Part shown: positions 7,255 through 12,475 of the stretch, piece after piece | Layout: every line of letters starts with the position of its first letter | How positions within the stretch are numbered: the stretch's first letter is position 1 | NCBI GenBank assembly: GCA_024640185.1 | Contig: JAHEFN010000040.1 | Span: 1-12,475 of the forward strand | DNA: 12,475 nt | From: Gemmatimonadota bacterium | GTDB taxonomy: Bacteria > Gemmatimonadota > Gemmatimonadetes > Gemmatimonadales > GWC2-71-9 | Direction: 5' to 3' | Made by a program: the position numbers and the translations under genes | The notes under the pieces: generated by a model | What the model was told of the DNA's origin: nothing | The model's input: the letters and a program-made list of their open reading frames with translations, nothing else | The model's database searches: none

Positions 7255-8463
7255 TCAGCCTCCCCCTTCGGCCGGGGTGGGGAGGGCGATCACCTCGGGG
7301 AGCGAGGCGACCACGCCGCGCGCCAGGCGTGCGGAAAAGATGTCGGTCAGCAGGACCGAGCAGAGCGCCGCCGTGAAGACCATGTCGGCCAGGATGGCGG
7401 TCGGCGAGAGCAGGTAGTCGAGCCCCAGCGCGATGGCGAGCCCACCCTGCCCCATCAGGGCGAATCCCCAGCGTCCCCCGAAGACCTCCGCGACCCCGTT
7501 GGCCTTGGCGGCGAGGAAGCCACCGCCGACCTTGCCGACCAGTCGGAAGGCCAGAAAGCCCAGCACCGGGACGAAGACGTCGCTGGCGCTCGGGGTCCAG
7601 AGCGCACCGGCACTCACCAGCATCAGGAAATAGAGTGGACGATCCACCTTGTCGACCAACTCCCCGACGAGGTCCCGCTGCCGGGTGGTATTGACCAGGA
7701 TGGCACCGAGCAGGAAGCCCGGGAGCAGGGCACTCATCCCGACGTAGTTCGCGGCACCGGTGGTGAGGATCACCGCGCCCGAGACCGCGATGAAGAGCCG
7801 GTCGGGCGAGCGTTCGTCGCCGAGGAAGAGATGGAAGAGCCAGCCGCCGACGAGACCGACCGCCATGGCGATGACCAGCCACTCCGTCGGGGTTGGCTCC
7901 CGCACCAGCGCCCCGATCGGCTGGTGGAAGATCGCCAGGGCGACGGCAATCATCACCACGGCGACCAAGGCGTCGATCCCCGCCGCGACCTCGAGTTGTC
8001 GAACGGCGAGGTTGCGGCGGCCGAGGCTCTTTGCCGCGATCCGAGCGCCCGTCAGTGATGAGGCGACGGCAATCGCGGCCATCACCGCCGCGGGGAGGGC
8101 GGCGCGCACCGGGGAGAGGAGCCCGGCCCCCGCGAGGTAGAGCCAGGCAAAGCCCCCCACCAGCACGGCGGTGAACAACGACTGGATGAACGCCATCCGA
8201 TAGAGCAGTCCCGGCGTTCGGGTCAGCACCGGCAACCAGAACCGGAATCCCACCGCCGCCCCCATCCAGCCGAGGGCCAGGGTGAAGAAGGGGGCCAGGG
8301 CCTCGAGCTGGGTCTCGCCGATGAGGGCCGTGGCCCGTGGGCCAAGGAGCAGGCCGAGGACCAGGTACTCCGCCCCCGAGACCACCAGCGCGTGACGCGC
8401 CAGCCAGTCAACGGCGAAGCGCGCCGCGAGGTATCCGAGGACCGCAAGGAGGATGAGGAGCAT
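7255..8463 (-). CDS. Cation:proton antiporter-like membrane protein (first gene of the pair)
   Basis: This 402-residue protein has about 12 hydrophobic segments and a Na+/H+ exchanger-like layout, more divergent than its partner. After the first helix, SGAEYLVLGLLLGPRA (29-44) replaces the usual 'GYLLAGILLGP'. MAAIAVASSLTGAR (128-141) matches the unwound core helix. AAGIDALVAVV (160-170) carries a lone Asp, D164, with Ile before it where DD or ND is common. LLPGFLLGAILVN (246-258), FRLVGKVGGG (306-315) and ALMGQGGLAIALGL (335-348) are late-helix blocks typical of the superfamily, and K311 could be the helix-10 basic residue. No regulatory nucleotide-binding domain is present. The ATG at 8463 has no clear Shine-Dalgarno; a TAGCTT box lies 12 bases upstream. 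It is transcribed with the next antiporter 3 bp downstream, and the two may act as a heteromeric or complementary pair. Confidence 0.78.
   Translation of the reverse strand: MLLILLAVLGYLAARFAVDWLARHALVVSGAEYLVLGLLLGPRATALIGETQLEALAPFFTLALGWMGAAVGFRFWLPVLTRTPGLLYRMAFIQSLFTAVLVGGFAWLYLAGAGLLSPVRAALPAAVMAAIAVASSLTGARIAAKSLGRRNLAVRQLEVAAGIDALVAVVMIAVALAIFHQPIGALVREPTPTEWLVIAMAVGLVGGWLFHLFLGDERSPDRLFIAVSGAVILTTGAANYVGMSALLPGFLLGAILVNTTRQRDLVGELVDKVDRPLYFLMLVSAGALWTPSASDVFVPVLGFLAFRLVGKVGGGFLAAKANGVAEVFGGRWGFALMGQGGLAIALGLDYLLSPTAILADMVFTAALCSVLLTDIFSARLARGVVASLPEVIALPTPAEGGG
7259..7263 (-). promoter_or_regulatory. Strong Shine-Dalgarno GGAGG within the end of the first antiporter gene
   Basis: On the minus strand a GGGGGAGG run ends 7 bases before the ATG at 7251 and overlaps the last codons of the upstream antiporter. 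With only 3 bp between stop and start, this supports coupled, roughly stoichiometric translation of the two antiporters. Confidence 0.75.
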
Positions 8464-8475
8464 GAGGGATGGCGA

Positions 8476-8481
8476 AAGCTA
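8476..8481 (-). promoter_or_regulatory. Possible -10 box (TAGCTT) for the antiporter pair
   Basis: TAGCTT on the minus strand fits TANNNT and ends 12 bases before the ATG at 8463, so the 5' leader would be only a few bases. No Shine-Dalgarno is seen there. The same hexamer occurs in mirror orientation at 8534-8539. No convincing -35 was found. Confidence 0.3.
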
Positions 8482-8533
8482 CAGCAGGCCGCTGGGAAGG
8501 GCGATAGGGGTGTCCGGTGGTCTCGCCCCGCGG

Positions 8534-8539
8534 TAGCTT
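8534..8539 (+). promoter_or_regulatory. Possible -10 box (TAGCTT) for the Asp-box protein gene
   Basis: TAGCTT lies 29 bases before the ATG at 8569 and would leave a leader of about 22 bases containing the GGAG at 8557-8560. It forms the right half of a spaced 7-bp inverted repeat (AAGCTAC at 8476-8482, GTAGCTT at 8533-8539). The -35 region is not recognisable, so confidence is low. Confidence 0.3.
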
Positions 8540-8568
8540 GCCGTCCGTACCCCACCGGAGCTCCCGAC

Positions 8569-9606
8569 ATGTCCCGACGACTGCTTCTCCTGCCGATCGC
8601 CATCATCCTTCCGCTGATGCTGCCGGCCCAGACCGTCACCGAGCAGACCTCGGGCGTCGGGGCCCTCCTGCAAGCCGTGAGCGCGGTCAGCGAACAAGTG
8701 GTCTGGGTGAGCGGGCACGACGGCACCGTCCTGCGGACACTCGACGGGGGAAGAAGCTGGCAACGGCGGCCGGTCCCGGGCGCCGACACCCTCGAATTTC
8801 GCGACATCGAGGCCCGCGATACCCAGCGAGCGTGGGCGCTCAGCAGTGGCACCGGATCGCGCTCCGCGATCTTCATGACCGCCGATGGCGGGGCGACCTG
8901 GACCCGACAGTTCCACAACGTCGACCCCGCCGCCTTCTACGACTGCCTCGCCTTCTTTGATGACCGGATCGGGGTCGCCTACAGCGACGCCACCGAGGGC
9001 CGCACCAACATCCTCCGTACCACCGACGGCGGGGCGCACTGGACGCTCCTCCCTCCAGAGGCGGTGCCGGCCCCGCTCGAGGGTGAGGGAGCCTTCGCCG
9101 CGAGCGGGGGCTGTGTCACGGCCATCGATGCGCGGCATGGTTTCATGGCGCTCGGCGGCCCCGGAGCCCGGTTCCTGCGCAGTGATGATGCCGGTGCCAC
9201 TTGGTCGGCCCATGACACCCCGGTCGTGCGTGGCTCATCTGCCGGACTCTCTGCGGCGGCATTCCGCGACCCCCTCCACGGCATGGCCGTCGGTGGTGAG
9301 ATGGCCGACTACCGACGCGACAGCTCGAGTGCTGCGGTGGCCGTCACCGCTGATGGTGGCCAGAGCTGGGTGCTCCGTCAGCGGCCGGGGCGGCCCGGCA
9401 CCCCCTTTGGGGTCACGTGGCTGCAGGGTGCCGACCACGGGACGGCGCTGATTGCCTCACCCGGTGGGCTGCACCTCACCACCGACGGCGCGGCAACCTG
9501 GCGGACGCTCGACGACCGGAATTTCTGGAGTGTGGGGGGGGCCGGCCGCACCGCCTGGGCGGTGGGTGCCGGCGGGACCATCCTGCGGGTCAGCGCCGCA
9601 GACTAG
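8569..9606 (+). CDS. Exported beta-propeller protein with six Asp-boxes (BNR / YCF48-like)
   Basis: The 345-residue protein starts with a signal peptide (MSRR, then a Leu/Ile-rich core) with likely cleavage after LPA-20, leaving QTVTE at the mature N-terminus. Six Asp-box motifs (S/T-x-D-x-G-x-x-W) are visible: TLDGGRSW (57-64), TADGGATW (104-111), TTDGGAHW (151-158), SDDAGATW (205-212), TADGGQSW (260-267) and TTDGAATW (304-311). The spacing of about 45-55 residues suggests one per blade of a six- or seven-bladed propeller. Such folds occur in sialidases, the Ycf48 photosystem II assembly factor and many exported proteins of unknown role. No sialidase active-site pattern (RIP arginine, Tyr-Glu pair) was recognised, so a binding or assembly role is more likely. 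GGAG 8 bases before ATG 8569 supports this start. The gene is divergent from the antiporters and its stop overlaps the convergent transporter's stop. Confidence 0.82.
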   Translation: MSRRLLLLPIAIILPLMLPAQTVTEQTSGVGALLQAVSAVSEQVVWVSGHDGTVLRTLDGGRSWQRRPVPGADTLEFRDIEARDTQRAWALSSGTGSRSAIFMTADGGATWTRQFHNVDPAAFYDCLAFFDDRIGVAYSDATEGRTNILRTTDGGAHWTLLPPEAVPAPLEGEGAFAASGGCVTAIDARHGFMALGGPGARFLRSDDAGATWSAHDTPVVRGSSAGLSAAAFRDPLHGMAVGGEMADYRRDSSSAAVAVTADGGQSWVLRQRPGRPGTPFGVTWLQGADHGTALIASPGGLHLTTDGAATWRTLDDRNFWSVGGAGRTAWAVGAGGTILRVSAAD

Positions 9607-11075
9607 GGCTGACGGGCGGCGAACCGCCGTCCGACGACGATCATAGCAACCAGCAGCAGCGAACCGGCGGCTGCGATCGGATCGCCGAAGTGGATCCGGA
9701 GTGCCAGCCAGCCGGAGGCGATACCCAGCGTCATCGCCGTGACCGGCACACCCACTCCGAGGAACTCCTTGAACGAGATCTTGGTCCCCTGCCTCGCCGC
9801 AAGGTCGAGGGTCGTGACATTCGCCGAGGCGCCGATCGGCGTGAAGTTGCCACCGAGGCAGGCACCGAGTGCCAAGGCCCACCAGAGCACCCCCGTCTCA
9901 CCCGGCAGGGTCGTGATCATCTCACCGACGATCGGGATGCTCACCGCCACGAACGGGATGTTGTCGATCAACCCCGACGCGATGCCGGCGACGAAGAGGA
10001 TCAGCATGGCACCAAACAGCAGGGTGCCCTCGGTGCCGAGTCCCAAGGTGGCGCTGCCGGAGAGGATCACACCCTCGAGGCCCTGGGCAAGCGAGCCGAT
10101 CAAGCCGGTGTCGACCGCCGCACCGACGGTGATGAACAACAGCGCGAAGAAGACCAGCGTCGGCCACTCGATGTCGTTCTCGATGACCTCGAGGATCCCG
10201 TGCTGGCGTTCCGCGTCCGATGGCCGGTGGACACGCAGGTAGAAGACGTCCTGCAGCAGGAGGGCCGCCGCGGCACCGATGGTCGCGGGGACCGCGGCCG
10301 GCATGCCGGTGAAGCCGTGGGTGAGGAACCCCACCAGGATGCCACCACCGATCCATGCCATGCCACGCAGCAGGCGGGGGTCGGTGATCTCCGGGACGGC
10401 CTCGTCGGCCACGTCCTGCCGCGACGCCGTCAACGCCTCGCCGAACCGGCGACGCATCATGATGTCGAGGATCACCATCATCAGGATCACCGGCGGCGTG
10501 AGGGTCACCAGGAAGTCGAGGAACGACAGTCCGGCAAACGACCCGACCATGATGTTGGGGGGATCACCGATCAGGGTCGCCGAGCCACCGATGTTCGAGG
10601 CCATCACGATCGGGAGCAGCAGCGCCCGAGGGTCGATGTGGAGTCGCCGGCTGATGCCCATGGCGATCGGCGCCATGAAGATGACCGTGGTCACGTTGTC
10701 GAGGAATGCCGAGGCGATGCCCGTGAGCCAGATCAGCAGGGTCATGATCACCAGCGGCTGCGCCGTTCGTCCCACCAGCAACCGACCGACCGCCCAACCG
10801 AAGACCCCCGTTGCCTTCAGGACGCCAACCACCGCCATCATCCCCGCGAGCAGCAGCAGCACATTCAAGTCGAGGTGGCGAACCGCGCCGTCGAGGGTGA
10901 CCAGGTGCCATGGCGTGAGGTAGGTCACCGCCCACAGGGTCGAAACCGCCAGCAGCGCCAGCAACACGCGGTGGGACTTCTCCCGGGTGAGCAACACGAA
11001 CAGCATCACAAGGACAATGCCGACGATCAGCTGGGAGACGGGGTCCGTGGTCGAGAGGAGGGCTTCTTCGTGCAC
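9603..11075 (-). CDS. NhaD/ArsB/P-protein-type ion transporter (SLC13-like permease, likely Na+/H+ antiporter)
   Basis: The protein has 490 residues and about 11-12 hydrophobic segments. It shows the two-fold internal repeat of the ion transporter superfamily. Repeat 1 has ASAFLDNVTT (121-130) and then NIGGSATLIGDPPN (161-174). Repeat 2 has ASGLIDNIPF (366-375) and then GGNFTPIGASANV (408-420). The DN pairs and the Gly/Asn-rich hairpins line the ion site in this superfamily. The GDPPN spelling is shared by P-protein (OCA2), ArsB-like and some NhaD-type exchangers, so Na+/H+ antiport is the best guess; organic anion or arsenite transport cannot be excluded. No ars genes are nearby. The start is a GTG at 11075 with no Shine-Dalgarno but with TATCTT 6 bases upstream. 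The stop shares a CTAG with the convergent Asp-box gene. Confidence 0.83.
   Translation of the reverse strand: MHEEALLSTTDPVSQLIVGIVLVMLFVLLTREKSHRVLLALLAVSTLWAVTYLTPWHLVTLDGAVRHLDLNVLLLLAGMMAVVGVLKATGVFGWAVGRLLVGRTAQPLVIMTLLIWLTGIASAFLDNVTTVIFMAPIAMGISRRLHIDPRALLLPIVMASNIGGSATLIGDPPNIMVGSFAGLSFLDFLVTLTPPVILMMVILDIMMRRRFGEALTASRQDVADEAVPEITDPRLLRGMAWIGGGILVGFLTHGFTGMPAAVPATIGAAAALLLQDVFYLRVHRPSDAERQHGILEVIENDIEWPTLVFFALLFITVGAAVDTGLIGSLAQGLEGVILSGSATLGLGTEGTLLFGAMLILFVAGIASGLIDNIPFVAVSIPIVGEMITTLPGETGVLWWALALGACLGGNFTPIGASANVTTLDLAARQGTKISFKEFLGVGVPVTAMTLGIASGWLALRIHFGDPIAAAGSLLLVAMIVVGRRFAARQP
9611..9631. other. Small hairpin just after the convergent stop codons
   Basis: GGCGG (9615-9619) and CCGCC (9624-9628) enclose a CGAA loop, extended by GAC/GTC (9611-9613 with 9629-9631) past one bulged G. 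It lies 4 bases after the Asp-box gene stop and inside the 3' end of the transporter. No T-run follows on the plus strand, so terminator function is doubtful. Confidence 0.25.
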
Positions 11076-11081
11076 GGCACC

Positions 11082-11087
11082 AAGATA
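11082..11087 (-). promoter_or_regulatory. Possible -10 box (TATCTT) for a leaderless transporter transcript
   Basis: On the minus strand TATCTT is followed by six bases (GGTGCC) and then the GTG start at 11075. This is the spacing expected when transcription begins at the start codon. No Shine-Dalgarno is present. It lies in a short AT-richer island of otherwise GC-rich DNA. No clear -35 hexamer is seen. Confidence 0.4.
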
Positions 11088-11150
11088 TCGGGGTCGCGAT
11101 CAGGGAGGGAGAGGGGTGTGGAAATTCGCCTCCAGGTGGGGTCCGTGTGG

Positions 11151-11185
11151 CGCCGGCCCGGCCCGGCGTCACCCCCGGGCCGGCG
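11151..11185. repeat. Perfect 11-bp GC-rich inverted repeat between divergent transcription units
   Basis: The left arm CGCCGGCCCGG (11151-11161) is the exact reverse complement of the right arm CCGGGCCGGCG (11175-11185), with a 13-base spacer. It lies midway between the transporter start (11075, minus) and the tRNA (11257, plus). No T-run follows on either strand, and neither flanking gene ends here, so it is not a terminator for them. An operator dyad or a REP-like element is possible. Confidence 0.6.
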
Positions 11186-11240
11186 GCTCCCCCAGAGGCC
11201 GATGGCGGCGACTCCCTCGCCAGACCACGGGCGGTGGCGC

Positions 11241-11246
11241 TACGTT
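11241..11246 (+). promoter_or_regulatory. Possible -10 box (TACGTT) for tRNA-Ser
   Basis: TACGTT fits TANNNT and ends 10 bases before the first base of the mature tRNA, giving a 5' leader of only a few bases. The -35 position is not recognisable. Confidence 0.35.
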
Positions 11247-11256
11247 TCCACGCTTG

Positions 11257-11343
11257 GGCGCGGTGGCAGAGTGGTTGAATGCACCGGTCTTGAAAACCGG
11301 CGGCCCTTCACGGGGCTCGTGAGTTCGAATCTCACCCGCGCCG
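11257..11343 (+). tRNA. tRNA-Ser (anticodon UGA)
   Basis: The 87 bases fold as a complete class II tRNA. The acceptor stem GGCGCGG (11257-11263) pairs with CCGCGCC (11336-11342), and the discriminator base is G11343. The D stem is GCA/TGC. The anticodon stem CCGGT/ACCGG holds the loop CTTGAAA with anticodon TGA. The long variable arm has a 5-bp stem (GGCCC with GGGCT). The T arm is GTGAG TTCGAAT CTCAC. The long variable arm and UGA anticodon identify serine, reading UCA-type codons. CCA is not encoded (TGG follows), so a CCA-adding enzyme is needed. The next coding start is 35 bases downstream. Confidence 0.97.
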
Positions 11344-11378
11344 TGGATTCGTCCTTGTCCCCCTATCTGGAAGGTCCG

Positions 11379-12065
11379 ATGCGCAAGGCAGCATGTCTCC
11401 TCCTCCCCCTCCTCGCCGCGCCACTGGCCGCCCAGGACTTCGAGGGCACCGTCACGATGCAGATGGCCAATCAGGGCATCGGCGCGGCCGACGTGACGGT
11501 CTCCATCAAGGGTCAGATGGCCGCCTATGCGATCACCCTGCCGTCGGGACCCACGGCGGGCCTCACCATGCGGATGATCATGAACGGCACCACCAAGAAG
11601 ATCACCATGCTCATGCCAGCGATGCCCGGGATGCCGCTACCCGCCGGGAGCAAGGGGATCAAGATGGTCACCGACATCGGTGATGCTGCCGCGGCGGCCG
11701 GCAAGGCGGGCGCCGACGCGAAGGTCACCGCACTCGGCACCTCGCAGACCATCGCCGGGGTGAGGTGTGACGACTATGCGGTCGACAACGACGGCCAGCG
11801 CATGAACATGTGCGTCGCCTCGAGCATGGGGTCCTTCCGAATGCCGTCGATGGGCGGTCCTGGCGGGGGGCAGCCGCCACCGGCCTGGGCCCGGGTCTTC
11901 GGCGACAAGCCGATGTTCCCGCTCAAGGTCTGGTCCGATGGTGAGGGCATCGCGATGGAGGTGACGGCCATCACGCGCGGCAGCGTGCCTGCCGCCGCCT
12001 TCGACGACAACGCCAAGGGCTATGTCGACATGTCTGCCATGATCAACATGCGGAGGAACAACTGA
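11379..12065 (+). CDS. Exported Met-rich protein, DUF4412-like
   Basis: This 228-residue protein has a signal peptide (MRKAAC, then LLLPLLAAPLAA) with likely cleavage before Gln19 (LAA-QDFEG). The mature part is beta-rich and resembles DUF4412: an opening FEGTVTMQM, a central KKITMLMPAM, then TSQTIAGVRCDDYAV (121-135), the usual 'IAGy-C-y-V' core, and a Trp-containing WSDGEGIAMEV near the end. C130 and C145 could form a disulfide. Met is very frequent: 22 of 228 residues, including MRMIM, MLMPAMPGM and RMNM. A Gly/Pro stretch (159-168) may be a loop. GGAAGG 4 bases before ATG 11379 supports the start; the frame stays open far upstream through the tRNA, but only by chance. The next gene begins 1 base before this one ends. 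Function is unknown; periplasmic or outer-membrane binding is inferred. Confidence 0.75.
   Translation: MRKAACLLLPLLAAPLAAQDFEGTVTMQMANQGIGAADVTVSIKGQMAAYAITLPSGPTAGLTMRMIMNGTTKKITMLMPAMPGMPLPAGSKGIKMVTDIGDAAAAAGKAGADAKVTALGTSQTIAGVRCDDYAVDNDGQRMNMCVASSMGSFRMPSMGGPGGGQPPPAWARVFGDKPMFPLKVWSDGEGIAMEVTAITRGSVPAAAFDDNAKGYVDMSAMINMRRNN
12052..12056 (+). promoter_or_regulatory. Shine-Dalgarno GGAGG for the terminal partial gene
   Basis: GGAGG lies 8 bases before the ATG at 12065 and within the last codons of the DUF4412-like gene. It supports a start at the TGATG overlap and coupled translation of the two secreted proteins. Confidence 0.7.
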
Positions 12066-12475
12066 TGCGGGCGACCACCCAGCGACTTCTCGCCGCGGCA
12101 CTCGCCCCGGCCCTGCTCCTCTCCCTGCCAGTGGGCAGCCTCGCAGCCCAGCAAGGGACGGCCGTCTGGCAGGTGCGCATGCAGCTGCCCGACTCCATCT
12201 CCGCCCAGACCGGCGGGATGTCGACGATCGACACCCGGTTCACCGCTGCTGCCGACGGCAACATGGCAGGGTTCCAGGTCGACTTCGGCCCGGAGATGAG
12301 CCTCACCGGCCCGATGCCAATCGACCTCAGCCAGATTCGGATCCAGGCCGTCATGAATGCCGCCACCGATTCGGTGGCCATCGGGATCGTGCTGCCGCCC
12401 GAGATCGCGGCGATGGCCGGCGGGGGCATCGGCTTCCGACTCGACTTCGCCATGCCGACGCCGGACGCCATCGGG
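12065..12475 (+). CDS. Exported protein of unknown function, N-terminal part (3' truncated)
   Basis: The frame opens with ATG in a TGATG overlap with the preceding gene and runs to the window edge without a stop (137 residues seen). A Sec signal peptide is clear: MRATTQR, a hydrophobic core, and likely cleavage in SLAA-QQGT around residue 28. The mature part reads as alternating beta strands, begins QQGTAVWQVRMQLPD and contains IQAVMNAATDSVAIGIVLPP (94-113). That block loosely mirrors RMIMNGTTKKITMLMPAM of the upstream protein, so the two may be distant paralogues. Met is again enriched (9 of 137). No catalytic motif is seen. The tight spacing and GGAGG suggest co-expression with the DUF4412-like gene. 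The C-terminal part lies outside the window, so family assignment is not possible. Confidence 0.65.
   Translation, partial: MRATTQRLLAAALAPALLLSLPVGSLAAQQGTAVWQVRMQLPDSISAQTGGMSTIDTRFTAAADGNMAGFQVDFGPEMSLTGPMPIDLSQIRIQAVMNAATDSVAIGIVLPPEIAAMAGGGIGFRLDFAMPTPDAIG

Noticed and set aside
6136..8058. A 640-residue plus-strand open frame antisense to the two antiporters
   Set aside because: Its Arg/Asp/Gln/His/Gly-rich composition is typical of the complement of GC-rich membrane-protein genes. It has no motif, and the opposite strand carries clear antiporter signatures.
11076..11256. A riboswitch or other structured RNA upstream of the transporter or the tRNA
   Set aside because: Apart from the GC dyad and possible -10 boxes, no known riboswitch core or T-box specifier structure was seen.
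9417..11378. A very long plus-strand open frame running through the antisense of the NhaD-type transporter and the tRNA into the DUF4412-like gene
   Set aside because: Its upstream part is rich in Arg, Asp, Gln and His with no domain, and it crosses a complete tRNA and a convincing transporter on the other strand. Only the final part from ATG 11379 has a Shine-Dalgarno, a signal peptide and family features.
1..12475. CRISPR arrays, insertion sequences, prophage or defence genes
   Set aside because: No regularly spaced repeats, transposase or integrase motifs, terminal inverted repeats with target duplications, or defence-type domains were found on either strand. The tRNA shows no repeated 3' end within the window that would mark an attachment site.

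Overview
This GC-rich window, packed with genes, looks like ordinary chromosome from a Gram-negative-type bacterium, most likely Gemmatimonadota or a close relative. The placement is inferred from protein style: Pro/Ala/Asp-Ser-rich Ig-like secreted proteins, a DUF2723 membrane protein, and signal peptides ending in Ala-Ala-Gln. No rRNA or other decisive marker is present. I see no transposase, integrase, CRISPR array, phage gene or toxin-antitoxin pair.

Layout. At 1-1298 (+), the C-terminal part of an Ig-like-domain surface protein overlaps by 4 bp a zinc-type HAD phosphatase of the GmhB family (heptose activation for LPS). A 287-bp gap follows, with two small inverted repeats and a possible promoter. 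At 1586-5930 (+) lie purN and purH, two steps of de novo purine synthesis, then a polytopic DUF2723/GT117-like membrane protein. The spacers are 34 and 45 bp, so this may be one transcript. At 5911-8463 (-) there is a two-gene operon of different CPA-type cation:proton antiporters, with a strong ribosome binding site inside the end of the first gene. At 8569-9606 (+), a divergent gene encodes an exported six-Asp-box (BNR/YCF48-like) beta-propeller. Convergent with it at 9603-11075 (-) is a third ion transporter of the NhaD/ArsB/P-protein type. The two stop codons share a CTAG. At 11257-11343 (+) there is a complete tRNA-Ser(UGA) without encoded CCA. At 11379-12475 (+), two consecutive small exported Met-rich proteins follow. 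The first is DUF4412-like; the second begins 1 base before the first ends and runs off the window.

Functionally the window mixes housekeeping (purines, tRNA, LPS precursor) with envelope functions: three cation/H+ exchangers, a putative protein or lipid glycosyltransferase and four exported proteins. No single new multi-gene system stands out. The points most worth a second look are: the paired antiporters with unusual residues at the ion-binding position; the tandem Met-rich secreted proteins; several TANNNT boxes placed as for leaderless transcripts; a perfect 11-bp GC dyad between the third transporter and the tRNA; an Asn in place of the usual His in PurH's RYGENPHQ motif; and Gln at the predicted +1 position of all three recognisable signal peptides.
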